Assembly (NCBI RefSeq): GCF_900113005.1
Contig: NZ_FONW01000006.1
Span: forward strand, 1-64,000
Direction: 5' to 3'
DNA: 64,000 nt
Origin: Sunxiuqinia elliptica
GTDB lineage: Bacteria; Bacteroidota; Bacteroidia; Bacteroidales; Prolixibacteraceae
Position numbers and translations under genes: made by a program. Of this stretch, positions 34,994-42,872 are shown one piece after another. Numbering within the stretch: the first letter of the stretch is position 1; each line of letters begins with the position of its first letter. The notes under the pieces were generated by a model that saw only the letters and a program-made list of their open reading frames with translations, ran no database searches and was not told the origin of the DNA.

Positions 34994-35860
34994 ATGAGAC
35001 AGTTGAAAATTACCAAACAAGTTACGAATAGGGAGACCTTATCGTTGGATAAGTACCTGCACGAAATTGGCAAAGTGGAGCTGCTAACCGCAGAGCGGGA
35101 GGTAGAGCTTGCCAAAAAGATAAGAAAAGGAGATCGTGCGGCACTTGAGGAGTTGATCAAAGCAAACCTGCGTTTTGTTGTTTCTGTATCGAAACAATAC
35201 CAGAACCAGGGGCTGAGTTTGCCCGATTTGATAAATGAAGGTAACCTGGGCTTAATCAAAGCAGCTGAGCGTTTTGATGAGACCCGGGGGTTTAAGTTTA
35301 TTTCCTACGCTGTATGGTGGATACGCCAATCAATTTTACAGGCTTTAGCGGAGCAGGCCCGAATTGTGAGACTTCCTCTCAATAAAATTGGGTCGATCAA
35401 TAAGATTAATCGTACATTTTCGAAACTGGAGCAAGAGTACCAGCGCGAACCAACATCGGAAGAAGTTGCCAAAATACTGGAAACAACGGCGGATGTGGTT
35501 GAAGATTCAATGAAGGTGTCGAGCCATCATGTATCAATGGATGCTCCAATGCGTGACGAAGATGGCAACAATCTTTACGATGTGATGCTTAATGATGAAT
35601 CTCCCAGTCCCGAAGATGGTTTGTTGGATTCATCCTTGAAAAAGGAAATTGAACGAACCTTGGCAACACTAGGGGAGCGGGAAGCCGAGATTTTGAAGTA
35701 CTATTTTGGCTTGAATGGCTACCGCCAACATACGCTTGAAGAAATTGGAGATATTTTTGGTTTAACACGTGAACGTGTGCGGCAAATCAAGGAGAAATCC
35801 ATCAAGCGATTGAAAAATAATTACCGTAATCGCTTGCTGAAAGCTTACCTAGGGAAATAA
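34994..35860 (+). CDS. rpoD: Primary RNA polymerase sigma factor (RpoD/SigA)
   Basis: A 288-residue group 1 sigma factor in the short Bacteroidota form, without the large region 1.1/non-conserved insert. [21 protein letters not shown] begins the protein; region 2 has [19 protein letters not shown] and [17 protein letters not shown] (quoted in parts), region 3 follows, and region 4 has [20 protein letters not shown] for -35 recognition. It is the vegetative sigma factor that would read the TTTG/TAnnTTTG promoters seen elsewhere in the window. It is divergent from rho. Confidence 0.97.
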   Translation: MRQLKITKQVTNRETLSLDKYLHEIGKVELLTAEREVELAKKIRKGDRAALEELIKANLRFVVSVSKQYQNQGLSLPDLINEGNLGLIKAAERFDETRGFKFISYAVWWIRQSILQALAEQARIVRLPLNKIGSINKINRTFSKLEQEYQREPTSEEVAKILETTADVVEDSMKVSSHHVSMDAPMRDEDGNNLYDVMLNDESPSPEDGLLDSSLKKEIERTLATLGEREAEILKYYFGLNGYRQHTLEEIGDIFGLTRERVRQIKEKSIKRLKNNYRNRLLKAYLGK

Positions 35861-35907
35861 TAACCGATTCAGTTTATTTCTTTTTCCGATAATTAGGCGG
35901 AATGGCT

Positions 35908-35915
35908 TACCTTTG
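35908..35915 (+). promoter_or_regulatory. -7 promoter element of rpe
   Basis: TACCTTTG matches TAnnTTTG exactly and lies 19 bases upstream of the rpe ATG, 47 bases after rpoD. No clear TTTG is seen at -33. Confidence 0.5.
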
Positions 35916-35934
35916 CCTAAAATTTTTTTAACTC

Positions 35935-36588
35935 ATGACTACGCGATTGATAGCTCCATCTATTTTATCTGCTGATTTTTCTCGTTTAGGAGAAGATATT
36001 GAAATGATTAATCAGAGTCACGCTGACTATATTCACTGCGATGTGATGGATGGCGTGTTTGTTCCCAATATTTCTTTTGGTATTCCGGTAATCGAAAAAG
36101 TGGCAGAAATTGCTAAAAAACCGTTGGATGTTCATTTGATGATTGTTAATCCGGACAATTACATTTCGGCTTTTCAAAAGGCTGGAGCCGATATCCTGAC
36201 AGTTCATTATGAGACTTGTCCACACTTACACCGGACGGTAAGTTCAATTAAGGAAGCTGGAATGAAAGCCAGTGTTTGTCTTAATCCGCATACTCCGGTT
36301 ACTGTGTTGGACGATATTATCGGCGACCTGGATATGGTTCTGCTGATGTCGGTTAATCCGGGTTTTGGAGGACAGTCGTTCATTAAAAATACCTATAAAA
36401 AAGTACGTCTGCTGAAAGAGATGATCGCAGCTAAAAATCCGAGCTGCCTGATTGAAGTGGACGGAGGAGTGAATTTCGAAACTGGCCTTAATTTGTATGA
36501 TGCCGGAGCTGATGTTTTAGTGTCGGGAAGCTTTATTTTTAAAGCAGATGATCCGATCGCTGCAATCAACCATTTTAAAACATTGTAA
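35935..36588 (+). CDS. rpe: Ribulose-phosphate 3-epimerase
   Basis: A 217-residue TIM-barrel enzyme of the pentose phosphate pathway that interconverts ribulose 5-phosphate and xylulose 5-phosphate. Conserved segments: APSILSADFSRLGEDI, HCDVMDGVFVPNISFG, PLDVHLMI, VLLMSVNPGFGGQSF and IEVDGGVNFET, with the two catalytic Asp and metal His residues in place. Length normal. Own promoter-like element upstream; an intrinsic terminator follows. Confidence 0.96.
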   Translation: MTTRLIAPSILSADFSRLGEDIEMINQSHADYIHCDVMDGVFVPNISFGIPVIEKVAEIAKKPLDVHLMIVNPDNYISAFQKAGADILTVHYETCPHLHRTVSSIKEAGMKASVCLNPHTPVTVLDDIIGDLDMVLLMSVNPGFGGQSFIKNTYKKVRLLKEMIAAKNPSCLIEVDGGVNFETGLNLYDAGADVLVSGSFIFKADDPIAAINHFKTL

Positions 36589-36592
36589 CGGA

Positions 36593-36796
36593 TTATGAAT
36601 ATTGATGGCCCGGAGGACACTCCGGGTTTTTTGTTGTCAAATCTTTGAGCGAGCAACCTGTCCCGCAACTTCCGCATTTGTTCGCAGAGGCTTTATCCTT
36701 AGGTTTTTGTAGCTTTTCAATTGTCTTGTAAAGCCTGAAGACAACATAGCTGGCAGTTGCAAGTAAGATTACGTATGTTATTATCTCCTGTACCAT
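36593..36796 (-). CDS. Small FeoB-associated Cys-rich membrane protein
   Basis: A 67-residue protein beginning at the ATG at 36796 (MVQEIITYVILLATASYVVF): one membrane helix, a short basic segment and a Cys cluster KCGSCGTGCSLKD. This is the form of the FeoB-associated Cys-rich proteins that follow feoB in many anaerobic Bacteroidota. The start lies 39 bases past the feoB stop. The last ~13 codons read through the hairpin of the convergent rpe gene, so the natural C-terminus may have been extended. The longer frame starting upstream inside feoB is rejected. Confidence 0.8.
   Translation of the reverse strand: MVQEIITYVILLATASYVVFRLYKTIEKLQKPKDKASANKCGSCGTGCSLKDLTTKNPECPPGHQYS
36609..36632 (+). 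terminator. Intrinsic terminator of rpe
   Basis: Arms CCCGGAG and CTCCGGG with a GACA loop followed by six T, 20 bases after the rpe stop. The hairpin lies inside the 3' end of the convergent small feo-linked gene. Confidence 0.9.
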
Positions 36797-36834
36797 CTTT
36801 TCTATAAAGGAATACTGCGAAAGAATGTTCGCGG

Positions 36835-39291
36835 CTAAAAGAAAAAGCGCGCAATATGCAGGGTGATAAACGACAGAATCCATGCCAATGTCGTGGTGTA
36901 GACCATTGTGAATATGGCCCAAAAGAGCTTGCCCGATTCGTTCTTAATGGTGGCAATAACCCCGATACATGGGAAATAGATGAGCACAAAGACTAAAAAA
37001 GCCAAAGCTACAGGAACAGATATGATTAACTGACCTTGTTTGGGGCCAGTAGGATAACGTTCTTGTCTGAGCTTTTGTGTAAGGCTGGCCTGTTGGTCAT
37101 CGTCAACTTGGTAGAGGACTCCCATGGTACTTACAACAATTTCTTTAGCGGGGAGGCCTGCTAATAGACTGACACTCATTTTCCAGTCAAAACCTAAGGG
37201 CCGCATAACCGGTTCAACAAACTGGCCAATTTGCCCCAAATACGAATTTTGAAGTCTTACGGCTTCCCGGCTTAGTTCTAGTTGGTGAATTTTCTCTTGG
37301 TTAGCAGGCTGTTCCTGTGAATTCTGAAGCTGCTCAATTTGTGCAGATATCGCATCTGAAGCATCCGTTTCACGGGGGAAATAGCCAAGTGCCCAAATAA
37401 TAATCACGCCCACCAAGATGACTCCTCCAATTTTCTTTAAGTACTGCCACGTTTTGTCCCACATGTGGATCAAAACATTGCGAAAGGTTGGAATGCGATA
37501 GGGGGGCAATTCAAGTACAAATGGTGTTTCTTTGCTTTTAAAGATGGTTTTATTGAATAGTTGAGCCATCAGGAAAGCAATAAAGATACCTGTGAAGTAG
37601 ATGCCAACAAGTACAATTCCGGGATGACTTGGAAAGAATGCTGAAATGAACAGAACATAGACCGGAAGTCGCGCACTACACGACATAAACGGAATAATCA
37701 GCATGGTTAAAAGCCGATCGTTGGGATTTCTTAGTGTTCGTGTTGCCATAATAGCAGGAACGTTGCATCCAAAACCCATGATCATCGGAATAAAGGAGCG
37801 TCCATGTAGACCAAAGGAATGCATGATTTTGTCCATAATGAAAGCCGCTCGGGCCATATAGCCGGAGTCTTCCATGATGGAAATAAAGAAAAACAGGATT
37901 AAAATATTGGGTAAAAAGACCAATACGCTTCCGGTTCCATCAATAATTCCATTGGTGATTAGGTCACGTAACATGCCCGGAGGCATAAGCTTGGTTACAA
38001 GTTCACTCAAGGAGGCAACCAGGCTTTCGATCCAGCCCATGGGGTAGCTTCCTATGGTGAAGGTGCAATAAAATGCAACGAAAATCAGGATAACAAAAAT
38101 GGGCATTCCCAGTAATGGGTGTGTTAGGAAGCGGTCAATTTTGTCGGATCGGGATTTCCCCGGATGGAGCTTTTGTTTGAAATTTTCCTTTAATGCTCCG
38201 GCAATGAATCCATACTTGGCATCAGTGATAATTGTTTCGCTATCCTCATTGTATAGCGATTCAATACGTTTGGATTCATCTTTGGTGATTTGTTTGATTT
38301 CTTCAAAGTTGGAGTAGCGCGATAGATTGAAAAAAGTTTCACTGTCTTTTTCCAACAGCTTCAACGCCATGAATCGAGAACTAATTTTATCGGTAATGGG
38401 TTTGTTCTCTTTTATTTTTGCTCGTATGCGCTGAACCGATTTTTCAATTTCTTGCCCATAGTTGATGTGGATATGACGAACAATCGGGTCGCGATCTTCA
38501 TAGACTTCAATTGCTTTTTGGAGTAAGTCGTCAATTCCTTTTCCCTTTGAGCTGATGGTTGGAATAATGGGAATTCCCATCATTTTTCCCATCTTTTCGT
38601 AGTTCAGCCTGCTTTTGTTTTTCAACAGTTCATCGTACATGTTCAAGGCGCAAATCACTTTGATGTCCATGTCGATTAGCTGGGTGGTTAAAAACAGGTT
38701 GCGTTCCAGGTTCGACGAGTCAACCACATTCAAAACAATGTCCGGCGTTTCTTTCCAGATGTATTTCCGAACGTAAATTTCTTCGGGCGAATAGGCTGTC
38801 AGGGAGTAGGTCCCTGGTAAATCAACCAAATTGAATTGGTAACCATTTTTTTTGAACGAGGCCTCTTTGGCACTGATTGTAACACCGCTGTAGTTGCCAA
38901 CATGCTCTTTAGAACCCGATAAATAATTGAATAGGGTCGTTTTTCCACAGTTGGGATTTCCAACTAAGGCAATGTTGATAATCTTCCCTTTTTCGGTTGC
39001 TGACTGCTTGAGGATTTCCTGATCAATGACTCCTTTGAAACTTGGCTGAATATGGGCTTTGGCTTCATTCAGCGAAACAACTTCAATCAGATTAGCCTCT
39101 GAGCGCCGAAGGGTAATGTTGTAGTCCATGATTTTGAACTCGATAGGTCCTTTGAATGGCGCATTTTTGATCACTTTGACCTCTTTGCCTCTGACAAAGC
39201 CCATCTCCGTGATTCTCTTCCGAAAAGAACCGTGTCCAAGTACTTTGGTTATTATTACCGTTTCGTTATTTTTTACCTCAGAAAGCCTCAC
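36835..39291 (-). CDS. feoB: Ferrous iron transporter, FeoA-FeoB fusion
   Basis: An 818-residue fusion. Residues 1-75 are a FeoA SH3-like domain (GHGSFRKRITEMGFVRGKEV); then the FeoB G-protein domain with G1 GNPNCGKTTLFNYLSG (111 on), G3 LVDLPGTYSLTAYSPEE and G4 ALNMYDEL; then the membrane part with two Gate domains and about ten spans, including MGFGCNVPAIMATRTL and the second Gate with AGLPAKEIVVSTMG. It imports Fe(II) across the inner membrane. The start is a GTG; an in-frame stop lies two codons upstream, so no earlier start is possible. The Cys-rich partner follows. A TAnnTTTG element lies upstream. Confidence 0.95.
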   Translation of the reverse strand: MRLSEVKNNETVIITKVLGHGSFRKRITEMGFVRGKEVKVIKNAPFKGPIEFKIMDYNITLRRSEANLIEVVSLNEAKAHIQPSFKGVIDQEILKQSATEKGKIINIALVGNPNCGKTTLFNYLSGSKEHVGNYSGVTISAKEASFKKNGYQFNLVDLPGTYSLTAYSPEEIYVRKYIWKETPDIVLNVVDSSNLERNLFLTTQLIDMDIKVICALNMYDELLKNKSRLNYEKMGKMMGIPIIPTISSKGKGIDDLLQKAIEVYEDRDPIVRHIHINYGQEIEKSVQRIRAKIKENKPITDKISSRFMALKLLEKDSETFFNLSRYSNFEEIKQITKDESKRIESLYNEDSETIITDAKYGFIAGALKENFKQKLHPGKSRSDKIDRFLTHPLLGMPIFVILIFVAFYCTFTIGSYPMGWIESLVASLSELVTKLMPPGMLRDLITNGIIDGTGSVLVFLPNILILFFFISIMEDSGYMARAAFIMDKIMHSFGLHGRSFIPMIMGFGCNVPAIMATRTLRNPNDRLLTMLIIPFMSCSARLPVYVLFISAFFPSHPGIVLVGIYFTGIFIAFLMAQLFNKTIFKSKETPFVLELPPYRIPTFRNVLIHMWDKTWQYLKKIGGVILVGVIIIWALGYFPRETDASDAISAQIEQLQNSQEQPANQEKIHQLELSREAVRLQNSYLGQIGQFVEPVMRPLGFDWKMSVSLLAGLPAKEIVVSTMGVLYQVDDDQQASLTQKLRQERYPTGPKQGQLIISVPVALAFLVFVLIYFPCIGVIATIKNESGKLFWAIFTMVYTTTLAWILSFITLHIARFFF

Positions 39292-39337
39292 CCTCTACCC
39301 CTTTTATGCTAATTTGAATTAAATTAAAATAACTGTG

Positions 39338-39345
39338 CAAAGATA
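39338..39345 (-). promoter_or_regulatory. -7 element of the feo operon
   Basis: On the minus strand TATCTTTG matches TAnnTTTG, 46 bases before the feoAB GTG start. No TTTG at the -33 distance was found. No Fur-type dyad was recognised in the 143-base divergent gap. Confidence 0.4.
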
Positions 39346-39434
39346 TTTAAGTTTTTAAAAAAGACTTGAAAAATATGGGAAAAGCCGTGTTTGGTCTTTG
39401 CATTCACTTAACTTTGTGAAAAGAAGAAAGCATT

Positions 39435-40160
39435 ATGGAAAAGGATAACAATTTGAAACATATACAGGATGCCCTGAATGCCTTGCCAGATGATTTTAGC
39501 ATTCTTGAAGAGCAAATCGATGTTGAGCTTCAGATGGCCTATTTTGAGATGGCAAAATCCGAACGTCCTGGTGTGTTGAGTAAGGAAGAGCTTGAGGAGG
39601 CGATCAAAACGTTATTTGAAGGTGAGATTGAATTAGAAGAAAAAAAACACTTATTGGTTAAGCTGGCCGGACAAGATAATATCGAAGCATTTCGTGCCAT
39701 CGAGAGCTTTCGGAAAGAAGCTGACGATAGCATCAGAGATTGGGCCGTATTGGCCTTGCAGGAAAGCCGGATGGTTATTCAGAGTTCCTTGTTGGGCGAG
39801 CAGCAGGTGTTTATTTCAACGGGCTTAGGAGGAAAAGGACAAAACATCCGCTATTTTGTGGCTATGCAGCATGCAGAAGCAGATACTGCGTTTAATGAAA
39901 CGCAACGGAAGCTCATTGAGAGCGAATTTGGCTTTTTTCTGAATAAAAGTGAAGGAACACTTGAAGAGATCAACTTTCATGAAGGTTTTGCTTTAGCGGT
40001 GTTTTTATTTCCACTGAAAGAAAAGCTGCACCTCATCTTTAAATCGTTTATTGATGAATGCAACCAGTATGGGAACTTTTTAAGTGAAGATGTCATTATC
40101 ACTAATGTCAAGAAATTAACAATTGAAGAAGTAAAAGAATTTATAAAGAAGAACGAATAA
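39435..40160 (+). CDS. Conserved hypothetical protein, HEAT-like
   Basis: A 241-residue cytoplasmic protein that I do not recognise. No signal peptide or membrane span. Residues about 60-120 have two short helical pairs (LFEGEIELEEKKHLLVKLAG and the EAFRAIESFRKEADDSIRDW stretch) that read like HEAT-type repeats; the C-terminal half is mixed alpha/beta with FISTGLGGKGQNIRYFVAMQ. It is followed by a thiamine-binding-type protein with a one-base TAATG overlap, so the two are co-translated. A -7-like TAACTTTG is at 39409-39416. The partner gene is the only clue to function. Confidence 0.75.
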   Translation: MEKDNNLKHIQDALNALPDDFSILEEQIDVELQMAYFEMAKSERPGVLSKEELEEAIKTLFEGEIELEEKKHLLVKLAGQDNIEAFRAIESFRKEADDSIRDWAVLALQESRMVIQSSLLGEQQVFISTGLGGKGQNIRYFVAMQHAEADTAFNETQRKLIESEFGFFLNKSEGTLEEINFHEGFALAVFLFPLKEKLHLIFKSFIDECNQYGNFLSEDVIITNVKKLTIEEVKEFIKKNE

Positions 40161-40456
40161 TGAGCGAAAACAAAATTAATATGGCTTTGCAGGTTTTACC
40201 GCAAGCCGAGGGAAAAGATAGTTATGCCTTAGTTGATGAAGCAATCAAAATTATTCAAGACTCTGGATTGACCTACCAGGTGTGTCCTTTTGAGACTGTC
40301 ATTGAAGGAAATTTTGATGAATTGATGGAGGTCGTGAAGGAAGTGCACCAAGTGCTGGAAAAAAATGGAACAAAAAAATTAATGACCTATATTAAATTAC
40401 AGACTGTTTTTCAGGAAGATGTGACAATTGACGATAAAATGAGAAAATATAAATGA
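40160..40456 (+). CDS. MTH1187 family thiamine-binding protein
   Basis: A 98-residue protein of the MTH1187/YkoF-like family (formerly DUF77), a small ferredoxin-like fold. It has the typical NMALQVLPQAEG first strand, the QDSGLTYQVCPFETVIEGNF segment and TYIKLQTVF in the last strand. Family members bind thiamine or related pyrimidines and form tetramers. Here it is coupled to an unknown HEAT-like protein rather than to thiamine biosynthesis genes; the thiamine salvage operon is 25 kb away. Confidence 0.85.
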   Translation: MSENKINMALQVLPQAEGKDSYALVDEAIKIIQDSGLTYQVCPFETVIEGNFDELMEVVKEVHQVLEKNGTKKLMTYIKLQTVFQEDVTIDDKMRKYK

Positions 40457-40473
40457 AAAAAAGCACAAAATAA

Positions 40474-40506
40474 TTTGATTGTTTCATCTGAAATGTGCTA
40501 TATTTG
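40474..40506 (+). promoter_or_regulatory. Promoter of tRNA-Arg
   Basis: TTTG at 40474-40477, 21 bases, then TATATTTG at 40499-40506: an exact match to the Bacteroidota vegetative consensus. The tRNA begins 16 bases after the -7 element. Confidence 0.7.
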
Positions 40507-40521
40507 CATCGCTTTTGCACC

Positions 40522-40595
40522 GGACCTGTAGCTTAATTGGATAGAGCACCTGACTACGGATCAGGAGGTTAGGGGTTCGAGTCCCTTCAGGTTCA
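40522..40595 (+). tRNA. tRNA-Arg (anticodon ACG)
   Basis: A 74-base cloverleaf without an encoded CCA. Acceptor arms GGACCTG / CAGGTTC (one G-U), D arm with GCTTAATTGG, anticodon stem CCTGA / TCAGG around loop CTACGGA giving ACG, and T loop TTCGAGT. A consensus promoter lies upstream and an intrinsic terminator downstream. Confidence 0.97.
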
Positions 40596-40606
40596 CTCGA
40601 AAAAAG

Positions 40607-40643
40607 AAAGAGTTACAACTTCATTTAGTTGTGACTCTTTTTC
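40607..40643 (+). terminator. Terminator of tRNA-Arg
   Basis: 14-base arms AAAGAGTTACAACT and AGTTGTGACTCTTT (one G-U) around a 6-base loop, ending in a T run, 11 bases after the tRNA. Confidence 0.92.
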
Positions 40644-40692
40644 ATTTTATCCTCTATGAGTTTTTGAATTTATATACCTACTTTTTTGGATT

Positions 40693-40906
40693 TATTTCTG
40701 TACTTCTATTTTGAAGCTATTCCTGTCGATTAAATTTACTTGTTGGTTCGAGATTGTGTGTCCATTTAAATCAGTCCTATTGGACAAAAGCAATGGACTA
40801 GAGAAGTTGTTTCAGGTTTCGTTTCACACTTTTATGAGTTTAAAATACGGATAAAACAGAGGAGTGCTTCTGTGTTTTGAAACGAAAACGATTAAGTACA
40901 GAAATA
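40693..40906. repeat. 214-base segment bounded by 13-base inverted repeats
   Basis: TATTTCTGTACTT at 40693-40705 is repeated in perfect inverted form at 40894-40906. Inside lies a second perfect inverted pair, TTTCGTTTCA (40817-40826) and TGAAACGAAA (40878-40887). No ORF is inside. Size and ends would fit a small non-autonomous element or its remnant; target-site duplications were not recognised. Confidence 0.45.
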
Positions 40907-41171
40907 GATAGCGCGTATTATTGACGGGGCATCCTACTTTTTTCCTTTCTTACTTGTCGTATTTGTTTGAATTCCTTAACTATTGGTTTGATAATTTGAC
41001 TCTTTACTACCTTCGTGGCTGTACTTTTGTTTCGTAGAGATAATGGATCTATGGTGCAAAAGGAAATATTTATGACCGCTTGCTACGTTTAGATGGAAAC
41101 AGCAGGGAGGAGCCGAATGCTCCTTGCTGATTTTATCATGCTGAATGAGTGTCTTAAGTTGAGAAACTCAA

Positions 41172-41276
41172 CTAATCAACAACGATCTTTAGTTCTTTAC
41201 AGTCTTCTTTCCCTATGGCTGATAAAATATAAACTCCTGAATTGAGCCCTTTCACTCTAATTTTGTGATGAAAAAA
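41172..41276 (-). pseudogene. Possible 3' remnant of a gene with a T9SS C-terminal sorting tail
   Basis: The minus-strand frame ending at 41172 finishes with IRVKGLNSGVYILSAIGKE then CKELKIVVD. The GLxxGVYIL...KKIVV pattern is that of type A sorting domains which send proteins through the type IX secretion system. The frame extends back to a TTG at 41498, but the upstream part looks like no known domain and lacks a signal peptide. I read it as a scrap of a lost secreted protein; a chance resemblance is possible because only about 35 residues are involved. Confidence 0.4.
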
Positions 41277-41577
41277 GGCTTTGCTGTCTCCTGACTTAAA
41301 ACATTGCCAGAGATGGTAATCGATATTTTTAACCTCCTTTTTTTTGTACGATATCTTTGCGCATAGTAAAAAATCATTGATTAACTTAAGATTCGTCGTT
41401 GTTGTATGGAATAAAAAACAGCCGTTTTTTTCTTTGTAATTCTTTCCAATATTCGATACATACTGAGGGCTTTGGCTGCTTTGATTTACGGCGAGCAAAA
41501 AAATAGTTGAAAATTTTCTTTAAAAAGTGAGTAGGTTTTTCTTGAATGGGAGTATTAAAGGAAAACAAAAGCAAGGA

Positions 41578-42660
41578 ATGACCAACAACAATAGAAATAC
41601 TCGGGCTTTTTTTGAAAAAGTGACTGACTTTGTGAAAAAGCAAGAAGTTATTACGGGGCCCGACGAGAAACAAAATTTGTGGACCAAGATAGAACGGGAG
41701 ATTGTATCTAGGGAACGTGTCCGAAAGTTGCGTATTTATGCTTCTGTAGCGACAGCTGCAGTTCTGTTAGGATTTGCAATCTGGATTGAAAGTGCAGGTA
41801 TCCTGGAACAAAGCAAAAGCTTGAATCAGGTTGTTTCCGAGATTTCAGTTCCCAAGCAGGCTTCTGATATTATCTTGATGGTATCGGATAGCGATGAGAT
41901 CCGAATTGAAAAGGATACTGCAATTGTCAACTTTGCTGATAATGGAAAGATAACCGTAAACAATGAGGCTATAGAGAGGAAGCCCACCAAAAGTTCAGCA
42001 AGAGAAAAAGAAGAAAAGTATAATCAGATTATTGTCCCCGGAGGAAAGAGAACGATGTTGACCTTGTCAGATAGCACCAAAATATGGGTTAATGCAGGGA
42101 CACGTATCATATTCCCAGAGGAGTTTAAAGGAACTGAGCGGAGGATATTTGTCGATGGCGAGGCTTACCTGGAGGTTACCGAAAATAAAAGAAAACCATT
42201 TGTTGTTGAAACGCCTGCTCTCTTTGAGATTGAGGTGTTAGGGACCGCTTTTAATGTTTGTACCTACGATGAACTGGAGTTTGCAACAGTTGTGTTAGCA
42301 AGAGGAAAAGTGGAGGTCGCAGGAAGTGGAAGACAGAAGAAAATTATGGCTCCAGACCAATTATTGAAAATTGATGCTGAAGGTGTCTTGGAGGAGCCGA
42401 TTCCTGTAAATGCCGAAGACTATATTAGCTGGACCAAAGGACTAATGGTTATAAAATCTAAGCCTTTTTCAGAAGTTTTGAAAAGGCTACAAATCTATTT
42501 CGGCGTTCCGCTAAATATCGATCCAAGTCTGAATGAATCTATCTCAGGTCAATTGGCTCTTAAAGACGATTTTGAAGAGGTCCTCTTGGGATTGAAGAAC
42601 ATTGTGTCCTTTAGTTATCACGAAGAAGAGGAGGGCGGGTACCGAATTGAGAAAGATTGA
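41578..42660 (+). CDS. FecR family anti-sigma factor (locus 2)
   Basis: A 360-residue inner-membrane anti-sigma factor. The frame opens at a GTG at 41527, but MTNNNRNTRAFFEKV from the ATG at 41578 is preferred. Cytoplasmic part 1-42, membrane segment about 44-63 (ASVATAAVLLGFAIWI), FecR domain with IIVPGGKRTMLTLSDSTKIW, VNAGTRIIFP and FEIEVLGTAFNVCTY, then a C-terminal DUF4974 domain (VIKSKPFSEVLKRLQIYFGV). Unlike locus 1 there is no sigma gene directly upstream; the only other ECF sigma gene is at 53525-54199, at the far end and on the other strand. Confidence 0.94.
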   Translation: MTNNNRNTRAFFEKVTDFVKKQEVITGPDEKQNLWTKIEREIVSRERVRKLRIYASVATAAVLLGFAIWIESAGILEQSKSLNQVVSEISVPKQASDIILMVSDSDEIRIEKDTAIVNFADNGKITVNNEAIERKPTKSSAREKEEKYNQIIVPGGKRTMLTLSDSTKIWVNAGTRIIFPEEFKGTERRIFVDGEAYLEVTENKRKPFVVETPALFEIEVLGTAFNVCTYDELEFATVVLARGKVEVAGSGRQKKIMAPDQLLKIDAEGVLEEPIPVNAEDYISWTKGLMVIKSKPFSEVLKRLQIYFGVPLNIDPSLNESISGQLALKDDFEEVLLGLKNIVSFSYHEEEEGGYRIEKD

Positions 42661-42790
42661 ATTTGATTAAGTAAGATTTTTTAAAATGCACATGAAGATG
42701 TTTTGATCTAACCTATAAATCTAAATGAATATGACTAAAAACGAATGCCTATGATAAAATGACTAAAAAAAGAACATCAACGAAAAAAAT

Positions 42791-42826
42791 AAGCCGGAAG
42801 ATACTGGTACTATCGTCCGGCTTTTA
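42791..42826 (+). terminator. Hairpin between fecR and susC (locus 2)
   Basis: Arms AAGCCGGA and TCCGGCTT, with an extra inner GATA/TATC pairing, followed by TTTT-like sequence (CTTTTAAAG). It sits in the 212-base gap between fecR and susC, as does its counterpart in locus 1. Confidence 0.8.
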
Positions 42827-42872
42827 AAGAGATTCAAAATGTAAATTTAAAATCTATTACTTATACAAATAT

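Larger units (their letters stand above)
40644..41577. other. Long gene-poor gap between tRNA-Arg and SusCD locus 2
   Basis: About 930 bases without an intact gene. It holds two nested inverted repeats (40693-40906), a reading frame on the minus strand whose end resembles a T9SS sorting tail (ends at 41172), and a rightward TACTTTTG element at 41022-41029 that could belong to the fecR gene of locus 2, more than 500 bases downstream. The picture is of decayed sequence at an insertion border. Confidence 0.6.

Noticed and set aside
41386-41673. 95-codon frame on the minus strand overlapping fecR of locus 2
   Set aside because: Overlaps the better supported fecR gene and shows no domain or signal.
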